Source: Prevotella sp. (GTDB lineage Bacteria > Bacteroidota > Bacteroidia > Bacteroidales > Bacteroidaceae). From it: a DNA stretch of 64,000 nt. The position numbers and the translations under genes were made by a program. Positions 26,181 through 35,076 of the stretch are shown here, piece after piece. The notes under the pieces are model-generated. The model was not told where the DNA came from and made no database searches. It saw only the letters and a list, made by a program, of their open reading frames with translations. Each line of letters starts with the position of its first letter. Within the stretch, counting starts at the first letter, position 1. The stretch covers positions 215,425 through 279,424 of the forward strand of contig JAEEXI010000002.1 of NCBI GenBank assembly GCA_016291495.1, given 5' to 3'.

Positions 26181-27839
26181 TTATTTATATAAGTAGCGTT
26201 TTATACTCTTCTTGGGAGTCTTCTCAAACTCTTCCTCCCGTATTTCAATCGTTTGGATTCGGCTATAGGGTGGCAGTATGTCGTTGAGTTGCTGACGATT
26301 CTGTTCCATAATACTTTGCAGGTCCTCGTCCGTGAATCCCATTTCCTTTACCTCGTCCATATCCGGATATACCAATGCCACCAGATGGTCACCGCGCTGT
26401 ACGACGATACATTCTGAAACTATTGCCATAGAGCTAAGCTTGTCCTCAATTTCCTCTGGGTAGACGTTCTGTCCGTTGGCACCTAACAATATGTTCTTTG
26501 AGCGACCGCGGATAAATAGATGACCATCGTACGACATCGTACCAAGGTCGCCTGTATGATACCATCCGTCACTGTCAAGCACATCCTTGGTAGCTTCCTC
26601 GTTTTTGTAGTACCCCAACATCACATTGGTGCCTCGTGTCACAATTTCACCTGCAATATTGTATGGGTCGTTTGACAGGATTTTTACCTCCATGTGATCT
26701 ACGGCAGTACCGCAGGAACCAGAGACGAAGTCATGATAGTCACTATAGGTTATTAGCGGAGCACATTCTGTAGTGCCATATCCCACCGTGATAGGGAAGT
26801 CGATGTCCCTGAGGAACGACTCTATCTCCTGGTTCAGTGGTGCACCGCCTACAATGACCTCGTATGCCTCACCGCCAAAAGCGGCATATACCTCCTGACA
26901 GATGCGCTCCTTGACTTTCTTGGAGACAACGGGCATCTGCAGCATAATCTTGATGGCGTTGTTCTGTATCTTGGGGAATACACGTTTGCGGATAATCTTC
27001 TCGATAATCAGCGGAACGGCAACCACCAGATGAGGCTTTACCTCTTTGAATGCCTCTGCGATAATGGCAGGGGAGGGCAGACGGTTGAGGAAGAAGAGAT
27101 GATAGCCGGAACAGAAGGGGAAGAGAAATTCAATAGCCTGTCCGTACATGTGTGCCATCGGCAGGATGCTCAGCATTCTGCTGTACTTAGGCATCTTCAG
27201 TCCTAATTGGTTAATACAGAAATCTACATTACCCCACAAGGCACGATAGGGAAGCATCACCCCTTTCGAAAATCCTGTAGTACCACTGGTGTAGTTGAGC
27301 ATACATAGTTCATTGGGTTTGTCAACGTGCCAGTTGATATGCTCTGCCCGAAACGCCATAGGGAATTTTTCCCCGAACAACTGGTTAAGATGTTCTCTTG
27401 CCTGCATGAGTTGTTCGTTTCTGCATGTATGTAGGGAAAAATCGGGTAGGTTGAAGATTCCTTCCAGATTCGGCATTTCCTTCTCATTGATGATGTTCAC
27501 GATGTAGTCGCCTACAAAAAGAAGTTTCGACTCTGAATGGTTGACAATATTGTGAATTTGTTCTGCATTAAACTCATGGAGGATAGGCACTACTACAGCA
27601 CCATAGGCAAGTGTAGCCAGATAGGCCACAGCCCAATGGGCTGAGTTACGTCCACACACAGCAATGCGGTCACCTTTCTCAATGCCCGCAGCTTTCATCA
27701 TGATATGCAACTTCTCTATCTTACGGGCTACATCGTGATACTGCAACGTAGCTCCTTTATAGTCTGTCAGCGCGTCGAGTAGCCAGTTTTCCTTGATAGT
27801 TTTAACGATGTAGGAATTGAAACTTGGTATATCGTTCAT
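26181..27839 (-). CDS. AMP-dependent (long-chain acyl-CoA) synthetase, copy 1
   Basis: 552 aa from the ATG at 27839 (MNDIPSFNSYIVKTIKENW); the frame is open further upstream, but the promoter lies there. Same motifs as copy 2: LNYTSGTTGFSKGVMLPYRA, GYGTTECAPLITY, GWYHTGDLGTMSYDG, KTPKKSIKRYLYK. The two are clearly homologous end to end and probably arose by tandem duplication, yet differ at many positions, so different acyl substrates are plausible. The promoter has two palindromes suggesting repressor control. Confidence 0.88.
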   Translation of the reverse strand: MNDIPSFNSYIVKTIKENWLLDALTDYKGATLQYHDVARKIEKLHIMMKAAGIEKGDRIAVCGRNSAHWAVAYLATLAYGAVVVPILHEFNAEQIHNIVNHSESKLLFVGDYIVNIINEKEMPNLEGIFNLPDFSLHTCRNEQLMQAREHLNQLFGEKFPMAFRAEHINWHVDKPNELCMLNYTSGTTGFSKGVMLPYRALWGNVDFCINQLGLKMPKYSRMLSILPMAHMYGQAIEFLFPFCSGYHLFFLNRLPSPAIIAEAFKEVKPHLVVAVPLIIEKIIRKRVFPKIQNNAIKIMLQMPVVSKKVKERICQEVYAAFGGEAYEVIVGGAPLNQEIESFLRDIDFPITVGYGTTECAPLITYSDYHDFVSGSCGTAVDHMEVKILSNDPYNIAGEIVTRGTNVMLGYYKNEEATKDVLDSDGWYHTGDLGTMSYDGHLFIRGRSKNILLGANGQNVYPEEIEDKLSSMAIVSECIVVQRGDHLVALVYPDMDEVKEMGFTDEDLQSIMEQNRQQLNDILPPYSRIQTIEIREEEFEKTPKKSIKRYLYK

Positions 27840-27840
27840 T

Positions 27841-27906
27841 GCACAATTTTCAAAATTTTGTGCAAAGATAATATCTTTTCTGCACATTCGCAAAAAAAAT
27901 GTGCAG
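27841..27906 (-). promoter_or_regulatory. Promoter and palindromic operators of acyl-CoA synthetase operon
   Basis: Minus strand: -33 TTTG (27891-27894), 20-bp spacer, -7 TATCTTTG (27863-27870). A 9-bp inverted repeat CTGCACATT/AATGTGCAG (27880-27888, 27898-27906) brackets the -33 box. A second, GCACAA/TTGTGC (27841-27863), covers the start of transcription. The shared TGCACA half-sites suggest one regulator, perhaps fatty-acid responsive (inference). Confidence 0.65.
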
Positions 27907-27957
27907 TATTTTAAAATCTTAGAAAAAATCGAGATAAAAAAGGTAAAAATGGACAAC

Positions 27958-29862
27958 TCAAGACAAAGGAATCTCCACAATGAATCGACATCCGTCGTGA
28001 TAGTTCTCGTCAAGGATAAGATCACCTCCTAAGTTGTGGGCATGACGTTTGGCCAAAGGCAGACCAAGACCAAGTCCCTCAGAGAGGTCGTCCACTTTCG
28101 TAAAGAACTTGAAAATGCGCTCCCGATCAGCCTCTGCAATACCTTTTCCTGTGTCTTCCACGATGAATTGGACGGTAGTTTCTGTGGTGTTAATACGGAA
28201 TGAGATGTGTTGTCCGTCGGAATACTTGCTTGAATTATAGAGAACCTCACGTAGGCTGCGCATCAGGTAGAGGCGATTAGTCCATACGCAGAAGTCGTCA
28301 TTTACTTCTGATTGGAAGTTGATATGGAGGTTTGGGTAATGCATTTTGGTATATCCGATAGCCTCCTTGGCCACATCGTTACACGACACCATGTCATGAT
28401 GATTGGTCTCCATGAGTTCTTCAGTAAGCCCTGTTTCAGAACTGTCGTATAGCATCAGCACCATGCGGCTGAGGAGTTTTGAGTTGTGATCTAGTGTGTC
28501 AGCTATGCTCTTTTTCTCTTCTTCAGCAAGTCCTTCGCCATTGGTTTCCGCCAAAATCTGCGCAAAGCCCATGATGATATTAAGCGGTGTGCGTATCTGG
28601 TGGGTTACGTTTTGGATGAAGGTAGTCTTCTGCTTGTCGGCTTCCTGTACCAGATAGGTAGCCTTTGCTAGGTCTTCGTTGCGACGTTTGGCTTGCTCGG
28701 TAGTATAGCGTACGCTTCCGATGTGAAAGTTCAGCGATTGAAGCATGGTGGCGAAACTATTCTGTAGCTGTCCTACGGCATCCTCACGTTTGCTTTTTGG
28801 AATATACACCTCCATATTGCCCTCAGCGATGCTCTGTGTCTTGGTCAACAACTGGTTGAGCGGATGGATGGCATGTGCAACCGACCTGCGACATATTATA
28901 AGAATGGCAATCAGGCCAATAATAAGCAGGGGGATGATGATGTAGGTCAGCCTATGGTATCCTTCCAAGATGTCGCTGTCAGGACAGACAATGGCGAGGC
29001 TCCAGGAGGTATTAGGTACAGGTTGGTAACACACGACGCATGGTTCACCGTCGATGGTGACGTTCATACGGCCAGTGACACCCGTTGTCATCTCATGGCC
29101 CAATGCGATAATGTCGGTCTGATTGTCGGGGTCTGCACCGCTGAAGATAGTCTGTGTAAAGACCCGGGTGGAGTCAGGGTGAATGAAGAACTTTCCATTT
29201 TGGTCAACCATCATATAATAGGAATGGCTATAGGGCTTCTCTTCTGAGACAATTTTGTTGAGGTGTTGCAGCGACAGGTCTGTGGAGATGATGGCAATCA
29301 GACGGTCATCCTTGTCGTAGATGGGCTTGCTGTAGGATGCAATTAAGCCTGGCAGTGTCAATTCCAGAGAGTCTGCTTCGTCGTAGAAATCCACCCAGCA
29401 GGCTTTTCCCAGTTCACATGGTGTTCTGTACCATACTTTCTCGAAGTATTCATACTGTTCCTCGACAACGGAAGTGATAGAGCCGCCTTCCCTAACGGAA
29501 TAGACCGAGAAATATTTGCCGTATTTGGGGAATACATTAGGCTCGGCACTGATGGAGCATCCGTCAATGTGGGGATTGTTATGTACGATACGGTTAGATA
29601 ATGCCAGCAGTGAGTCGGGGTCCAGATTTTGTGTCACCAGCCAACAGTTCGTGTTGGTGGCGGTCTCTATGGTGCTGAGGTTGCGGCATAGACGTTGCAT
29701 AGCATTGCTCAGCATACTGTTTGCGCGATTCACAGCCTCTCTCTTGACGATAAGTCTCGACCGGGTGTAAAGAACGCCCAACGAGAAAACGAAGATGGGG
29801 ACGGCAAGCAACAAGATGCCGAGTGCGAGCTTCGTAGAAAAAGATTTGCGAATGTTCATCAT
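27958..29862 (-). CDS. Cache-HAMP sensor histidine kinase
   Basis: 634 aa. TM1 (about 12-32), extracytoplasmic double-Cache-like region (about 35-305) with TDLSLQHLNKIVSE and FFIHPDSTRVF, TM2 (about 308-330), HAMP, then HisKA with FIQNVTHQIRTPLNIIMGF (phospho-His in HQIRTP) and HATPase_c with N-box LREVLYNSSKYSDG, G1 VEDTGKGIAEADRERIF and G2 GLGLGLPLAK. No receiver domain or response regulator adjoins. Its start overlaps the stop of the upstream sensor by ATGA. Ligand unknown. Confidence 0.9.
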   Translation of the reverse strand: MMNIRKSFSTKLALGILLLAVPIFVFSLGVLYTRSRLIVKREAVNRANSMLSNAMQRLCRNLSTIETATNTNCWLVTQNLDPDSLLALSNRIVHNNPHIDGCSISAEPNVFPKYGKYFSVYSVREGGSITSVVEEQYEYFEKVWYRTPCELGKACWVDFYDEADSLELTLPGLIASYSKPIYDKDDRLIAIISTDLSLQHLNKIVSEEKPYSHSYYMMVDQNGKFFIHPDSTRVFTQTIFSGADPDNQTDIIALGHEMTTGVTGRMNVTIDGEPCVVCYQPVPNTSWSLAIVCPDSDILEGYHRLTYIIIPLLIIGLIAILIICRRSVAHAIHPLNQLLTKTQSIAEGNMEVYIPKSKREDAVGQLQNSFATMLQSLNFHIGSVRYTTEQAKRRNEDLAKATYLVQEADKQKTTFIQNVTHQIRTPLNIIMGFAQILAETNGEGLAEEEKKSIADTLDHNSKLLSRMVLMLYDSSETGLTEELMETNHHDMVSCNDVAKEAIGYTKMHYPNLHINFQSEVNDDFCVWTNRLYLMRSLREVLYNSSKYSDGQHISFRINTTETTVQFIVEDTGKGIAEADRERIFKFFTKVDDLSEGLGLGLPLAKRHAHNLGGDLILDENYHDGCRFIVEIPLS

Positions 29863-31391
29863 AGCCGTTCCTCCTTCTCTATTTCATCATCCGATATGTT
29901 GAGCAGGTTTTTCAGCAGATCGGCAATGGTCTGGCCGTTCTGTTGGATGTCAACAGCCAACTGGCTGTTAGTGGCTGGCTGCATTCCCGAGTTGCGCTCG
30001 CCATCTTGTGGCCTCTGGCTGTCGGCCGTTGCTTTTACCAATATTTCGACGTCTTTCTCGATAGTGATGGCGGGACCAGTCATTTTGTTGGTCATGTAGT
30101 GCAGGAAGGCGGTCTTCATACGGTCAGCCTTCTGGGCCTGGTCGTAAGCCATATGCAGATTCTTACTTTGTTCCTGGAGCGTGACAGTCAGCTTATCCAG
30201 CTCACCGATATTAGTGGCAAGCGTCTGTTGCATCTGCTGAAAGTTGTCTTGCAGTCGTCCTATCTCATCATCCTGCCGACTGTTGGGGATGATTTCGTCG
30301 TACTTCCCTTGGGCTATACGCTGGGCGGATGCGGTCAGCATCAATAGTGGCGTTAGCTGGTGGTGGATGATGGCACGGTAGAGTACGAACAGCAGCAGCA
30401 ACCCGACGATGGCAATGGTAAGCACGTAGTAAATTAGGTTGTTGTATTCACCGAAGATGTCGTCTTCAGGATAAACGACGCCCACATTCCAGTTCAGCGT
30501 ATCCATGATGCGTCCCGTTACCGAGGAGCGCTTGAAGGGCTTGTGGAACACGTAATAGTCGTTACCGTTCAAATAGAATGCGTCATAGCCCGATTTTCCC
30601 GATATCACAGCCTCTGCAGCTGCTCTTGCAGAAGGCTCGTTGCTCGTCAGTTGGACGGCTTTCTGATTAAACTTACTGCTGTCGGGATGCGCAATGTAGA
30701 TTCCTTTGCTGTTGATTAGCGTGCAGTAGGAGTTTTTCGATGGTTTGGTCTCTGAGATGATGCTCGACAACTGGCTGAGCGACACACCGACACTCATGAT
30801 ACCCGCAGGCTTGCCGTCATGCCCCGGCAGGTGCAGACAGAAGGTGATGATGGGTATCTCGTCCGCCTCGTCACCAATCAGCGGCTCTTGCCATCCCGGT
30901 TTTAGTGAAGTCATAGGGTCCCGATACCATGCCTGCTTCAGATATTCGCCATCATAGCACACTTCTTCAATGATATTGTCTGAAGAGATTTTTCCGTCCT
31001 CTACGCCACGGTGGACATATGCCATAAAATATGGGTGGTCTTTGTAAAAGTTTTCCTCTGTGGCGATGGCACAGCCTACGATTTGTGGATTTGCCTCCAC
31101 CAGCCTGCGGCAGTAGGTGACCACCATCTCAGGCTGGTCGAGATAGGGCAGGAGACTGAGGTAGATATTGCCCGTAGCCTGCTCTACGCTTAGCACGATA
31201 TTGTCAATGTGCTGCACGGTAGCCTCCAGCGTAATCTCTGCATTCCGCAAAGCCTCCTCTTTCATTGCCTTTCTTGAATGGTAAAGCATGATGACAAGAG
31301 AAGTCAGAAGTAGTATTGCCATCGACGACACTACTATCAGACTGAGCCTTACAGACAGGGTCCTTTGGAAGGTTTTAGGCAGTTGTATCAT
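29859..31391 (-). CDS. Cache-HAMP sensor lacking a kinase core
   Basis: 510 aa from the ATG at 31391. Same architecture as the next gene up to HAMP: TM1 with VVSSMAILLLTSLVIMLY, a Cache region including MSVGVSLSQLSSIISETKP and GIYIAHPDSSKF, TM2, HAMP, coiled coil. The dimerisation-like segment then reads FLHYMTNKMTGPAITIEKDV, where HQIRTP is replaced, and the protein ends without HATPase_c. Its C-terminal portion carries a Ser/Gln/Asn-rich stretch from a heptad array. Likely a kinase-dead co-receptor for the downstream kinase (inference). Confidence 0.8.
   Translation of the reverse strand: MIQLPKTFQRTLSVRLSLIVVSSMAILLLTSLVIMLYHSRKAMKEEALRNAEITLEATVQHIDNIVLSVEQATGNIYLSLLPYLDQPEMVVTYCRRLVEANPQIVGCAIATEENFYKDHPYFMAYVHRGVEDGKISSDNIIEEVCYDGEYLKQAWYRDPMTSLKPGWQEPLIGDEADEIPIITFCLHLPGHDGKPAGIMSVGVSLSQLSSIISETKPSKNSYCTLINSKGIYIAHPDSSKFNQKAVQLTSNEPSARAAAEAVISGKSGYDAFYLNGNDYYVFHKPFKRSSVTGRIMDTLNWNVGVVYPEDDIFGEYNNLIYYVLTIAIVGLLLLFVLYRAIIHHQLTPLLMLTASAQRIAQGKYDEIIPNSRQDDEIGRLQDNFQQMQQTLATNIGELDKLTVTLQEQSKNLHMAYDQAQKADRMKTAFLHYMTNKMTGPAITIEKDVEILVKATADSQRPQDGERNSGMQPATNSQLAVDIQQNGQTIADLLKNLLNISDDEIEKEERL
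29948..29982. repeat. Heptad array inside the kinase-less sensor gene
   Basis: On the coding strand: GCAGCCA, GCCACTA, ACAGCCA, GTTGGCT, GTTGACA (five 7-bp units), with related units TGGCCTC, TGGCTGT and CGGCCGT at 30009-30029 on the plus strand. Encodes QPATNSQLAVD, similar in composition to the DUF5715 linker. Confidence 0.55.
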
Positions 31392-31508
31392 ATTCGACCA
31401 CAAAAATAATCAAAAAATTGCATAATTGCAATATTCCGAAACATTTCTGCTTGTTTTTTTTGATAATTTAGGGTACCACTTCCTCCTAGACCTTTACCAA
31501 CGGCGGAT

Positions 31509-32741
31509 TTAGGGAACGGTATAGAAATCAATTAGGCGGGTGAGTGATTGCTGGCAGACGGGACAGAACACAGGGAACTCGTTGGTGCGCATGCGGCAGT
31601 CTTCTTGTCCGCGCCAGACACCCTTGGAGAGATAGCCGCCGCCTTCAACGAGTCCGGCCTTACCAGTATCTATCAGGTTCTGCCACTTGGCGGGTTTCCT
31701 GGTCGTAGTGGTCAGATTAGGCTCCCAAGGCTCTGTATCGGCAAAGTACATAGGATCGTTGTCGCCATAGGGATACTCGTCACCCAAGCCTCCGAAGGAA
31801 TGTCCGAACTCATGCACCACGACAGGACGGAAATGCTTACCGCGAGTATAGCTCAGGTTATAGGAATTATAGATGCCCCCTCCGCCATAGTGTGCGGTAT
31901 TGGCAAGGATGATGATGTGCTCGTAGGGTGTACAGGCCAACCAGTCGTGCAGTTGTTTGAGGCGAAGGGTGGTAAGGTAGCGACGACTATAAAAGGTGTC
32001 GAAATGGGAACCTAATGCCGTGTTGCGCCAGATGCCCTCGCCAGGCTGGCTCACATCGGTATCGTGAGAGGGGGAAAGGAGGGCAATGACGTTGAAACGG
32101 TTGCGCAGGGCCTTAAAGGGCTCGTGTTCGAAGAGAGCCTCCATCGCCACGCGGCAGTCGTCCAGATACAGATTCATCTGTTCCTGCGTATAGCCTTCTG
32201 CTACATAGGCGATATGGATGCAGCACGTAGTATCGGCGGCCTGCTGGAGAGTGACATAGGGTGCATTCTCCTTGCGCTCCATCTTACGAATCAAGATATC
32301 CTTAGGGTCGACGGTATGTGTGAGCGAAGCCGTTACTTGGTTATGGTAGTCGCGCAGTTCCACTAGGATGCTGATGGGTTGTTTGGGATACGGAACCAGG
32401 AAGACGTTCTCGAATGATTTACGGGTCTGTTTGGCCTCCTCGGTAGAAAGCCATTCTTGGAAGAGGGTGGAGAAGGAATGGCGGTAGATGACGGTCCCTG
32501 TTGCCTTGTCGCAGACGGTAATCTGTCCATTACCAGCCAGAGGTAGCTCACTCAGGCGATGCTTGCGCCCAAACCATCTTGCACTCTTGGAGAGTTGGTC
32601 GACATAGATTTGTTGCTCGTTGACATCACCGGCGAAGACATAGTCGAGGCGCAGTGTGCTGTCGGAGAACCAGCGTTCAAAGTCTTGTGCATAGGTTTCC
32701 AACGAGACAAGAGTGCATAAGAGGAGGATGTATTTCTTCAT
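31509..32741 (-). CDS. M64-family metallopeptidase (IgA-peptidase-M64 type), secreted
   Basis: 410 aa with signal peptide MKKYILLLCTLVSLETYA. The catalytic zinc motif is VVHEFGHSFGGLGDEYPYG (HEFGH with downstream GDEY), diagnostic for M64, first described for an IgA protease of Clostridium. An N-terminal domain of about 150 residues (with DFERWFSDSTLRLDYVF) is typical of Bacteroidota members. In this background a role in host or feed protein breakdown is possible, but IgA specificity should not be assumed. Last gene of the long purU-to-M64 run, overlapping the pterin kinase gene by 4 bp. Confidence 0.9.
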   Translation of the reverse strand: MKKYILLLCTLVSLETYAQDFERWFSDSTLRLDYVFAGDVNEQQIYVDQLSKSARWFGRKHRLSELPLAGNGQITVCDKATGTVIYRHSFSTLFQEWLSTEEAKQTRKSFENVFLVPYPKQPISILVELRDYHNQVTASLTHTVDPKDILIRKMERKENAPYVTLQQAADTTCCIHIAYVAEGYTQEQMNLYLDDCRVAMEALFEHEPFKALRNRFNVIALLSPSHDTDVSQPGEGIWRNTALGSHFDTFYSRRYLTTLRLKQLHDWLACTPYEHIIILANTAHYGGGGIYNSYNLSYTRGKHFRPVVVHEFGHSFGGLGDEYPYGDNDPMYFADTEPWEPNLTTTTRKPAKWQNLIDTGKAGLVEGGGYLSKGVWRGQEDCRMRTNEFPVFCPVCQQSLTRLIDFYTVP

Positions 32742-33091
32742 AGGATATCATGGATGATGTTTTGTATATAGGGACGTTGCCAGTCTTTCTCGTGATGGCG
32801 CTGGCTGTCGTATTGCATCAAGTCGAGGTCGATGGTCACCCGTTCCTTGGTACGTCCCGTCGCACACTCTATTTCCTTCAGCAGTTGTTGTAAGGCTTCC
32901 TCTGACAAGTCGGTCGTCCCACAGACCAGACGGTTCATATACCATTTCCCTGTTCCCTTGATGTCTGAGGTCCATAGCGTTCTGCTCAGCCGACAGTCGT
33001 TCAGTAGCGTACGCATTCGCTCTGACGCCCATAGGATATGAGCTGCCTGATGATGGTTAGACCCCAAGGCGATGATGATACGATGACTCAT
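32738..33091 (-). CDS. folK: HPPK-like pterin pyrophosphokinase, short form
   Basis: 117 aa. Begins IIIALGSNHHQAAHILWA, the HPPK N-terminal motif, and ends with ECATGRTKERVTIDLDLMQYD, matching the GR...V.IDLDL metal-binding Asp pair. Typical FolK is about 160 aa, so loop and C-terminal parts are shortened. Either a minimal functional 6-hydroxymethyl-7,8-dihydropterin pyrophosphokinase or a diverged paralogue. Overlaps its neighbours by 4 bp on each side. Confidence 0.7.
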   Translation of the reverse strand: MSHRIIIALGSNHHQAAHILWASERMRTLLNDCRLSRTLWTSDIKGTGKWYMNRLVCGTTDLSEEALQQLLKEIECATGRTKERVTIDLDLMQYDSQRHHEKDWQRPYIQNIIHDIL

Positions 33092-35076
33092 TTCTTCTCT
33101 TTCAGGATACCATGACGATAGGCATAAAGCAACTCACGCAGGTCGTCAATCTGAGAACGCAGCTCATCGCCCTTGTCGGTATCGGCCACTAACATACGAT
33201 GTGCAGAGAGCTCTACGAGTTGGGTGCTCGACTTGATGTCCGTACCTTTTTGAATGGCGTCGTCAGCACTCGTAAACGGCTCATGTTGAACGAGTTGGAA
33301 TCCGCGACTGTGGTAAACCAGCGTGTATCCTGCAATACCTGTCTCATGGTGGTAAGCCTCGGAGAAACCTCCGTCAATCACCATCAGCTTGCCATTCGCC
33401 TTGATGGGATTCTCGCCTTTTGAGGCATGAACGGGAACGTGACCGTTGATGATATGACGGTTAGGACCTTTCACGTCGAAGGCATCGAGGATGCGGTCGC
33501 AAATTTCCTCCGAGTCGCGCAATTGAAAATAGTAGCCTTTCTCTTCCTTATAGGTCTCTTTATCAGTCAGGAAATACCGTTCAAAGGTTGCCATTTTCGA
33601 TTTGTCAAACAAAGGGGAGTCCTTGCCACACCAGAGGTAGAGAAAATAGTCCTTGGCATATTGGCGGAAGTTCTGTTCTGTATCAGCGGTAAAGGCAGAA
33701 CGGATAATCATGCCGATATTGTGCATGAGTTCCTTGCCGGAATAGCGCTTTCCAGGATAGACCTCCACTTCTTTCAGACTGCCGTCGGCATTTAGGGGAC
33801 AGGAGGCGTGGAAAAGCAGGTTATGGTTGCTGATATTATACATACAACCGTGCGACAACAGCATCTTCATGTGCTTCCTCAGTTTCTCACAGACACGGAA
33901 GGAATGGTGCAGCTTATGCATGAGTTGCTCTTCTTCGGGAGTCAACTGGTTGGGATTCTCAGGATTGATGGTGGGGAAGTGACAGGACTTCATGTCGTAT
34001 GACTTGCCGTTGATTTGACAGACGCCTTTTTCGTAGTCGACAGTGTCGAGCAGGCAGCGGTCTTCCATCTGCCATTCTTGACGACGCTTGAAAATCTGCG
34101 CCTCGGTCTTGAACTGGATAACGGTGATGGCCTTGTGCATTTGAGCCGTTAGGCGCATCGTCTTCTCGTCAAGGGTGTTGTTCTTCAGTAGCTTGGGAAT
34201 AAACTCCTCGCAGGGGTCATCCCCATAGGTTTCCATTGCAAAGGTGGCGAGGGGTACCAGATTGATACCGTAACCATCCTCCAAGGTGGCAAGATTGGCA
34301 TAACGGAGCGACAGGCGCAGCACGTTGCAGATGCAGGCATCGTTGCCAGCACAGGCTCCCATCCACAAGATATCGTGGTTGCCCCACTGGATGTCCCATG
34401 AATGATACTGTCGCATAGTATCTAGGATGATATGGGCACCTGCCCCACGGTCGTAGATATCGCCCAGGATATGCAACTGGTCGATGGCGAGTTGCTGGAT
34501 GACGTTGCAGAGGGCAATGATGAAGTCGTCAGCACGTCCTGTGGAGATGATGGTATCAACAATCACACTGACGTATGCGGCCTTGTCGTTGTCGTCTGTC
34601 CGCTCATGCAGCAGTTCCTCGATGATGTATCTGAAATCCTCAGGCAGCGACTTGCGTACTTTCGAACGTGTGTATTTGCTGCTGACATCACGGCATACGG
34701 CGACCAACCGATGGATGGTGATATGGTACCAGTCCTCGATATCCGGCTCGGAGGCCTTGATGAGTTCAATTTTCTGTTCCGGGTAGTAGATGAGCGTACA
34801 TAGTTCTTTCCGCTCTTTGTCGCGGATATCGCCAGCAAAGAGTTCCGTCACCTTACGCTTGATATTTCCTGAGGCATTCTTCAGCACATGCAGGAAAGCC
34901 TCGCTCTCACCGTGTAAATCGGCGAGGAAATGCTCTGTTCCTTTGGGGAGATTGAGGATTGCCTCTAAATTAATAATCTCCGTCGAAGCAGCAGCGATGG
35001 TTGGAAAGCTATTGGACAGCAACTGCAGATAATGCATGTCGCGATTCAGGTTGTTTTGGTTAGTATGTGTGCTCAT
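33088..35076 (-). CDS. fbp: Fructose-1,6-bisphosphatase class 3
   Basis: 662 aa, the large metallophosphatase-type Fbp found in Firmicutes and Bacteroidota. Metal-ligand motifs: HFLADLHGESEAFLHVL, LGDIYDRGAGAHIILD, WGNHDILWMGACAGN and later INGHVPVHASKGENP. Dephosphorylates fructose 1,6-bisphosphate in gluconeogenesis. Overlaps the downstream hppK gene and upstream glycosyltransferase-like gene by ATGA. Confidence 0.95.
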   Translation of the reverse strand: MSTHTNQNNLNRDMHYLQLLSNSFPTIAAASTEIINLEAILNLPKGTEHFLADLHGESEAFLHVLKNASGNIKRKVTELFAGDIRDKERKELCTLIYYPEQKIELIKASEPDIEDWYHITIHRLVAVCRDVSSKYTRSKVRKSLPEDFRYIIEELLHERTDDNDKAAYVSVIVDTIISTGRADDFIIALCNVIQQLAIDQLHILGDIYDRGAGAHIILDTMRQYHSWDIQWGNHDILWMGACAGNDACICNVLRLSLRYANLATLEDGYGINLVPLATFAMETYGDDPCEEFIPKLLKNNTLDEKTMRLTAQMHKAITVIQFKTEAQIFKRRQEWQMEDRCLLDTVDYEKGVCQINGKSYDMKSCHFPTINPENPNQLTPEEEQLMHKLHHSFRVCEKLRKHMKMLLSHGCMYNISNHNLLFHASCPLNADGSLKEVEVYPGKRYSGKELMHNIGMIIRSAFTADTEQNFRQYAKDYFLYLWCGKDSPLFDKSKMATFERYFLTDKETYKEEKGYYFQLRDSEEICDRILDAFDVKGPNRHIINGHVPVHASKGENPIKANGKLMVIDGGFSEAYHHETGIAGYTLVYHSRGFQLVQHEPFTSADDAIQKGTDIKSSTQLVELSAHRMLVADTDKGDELRSQIDDLRELLYAYRHGILKEKK

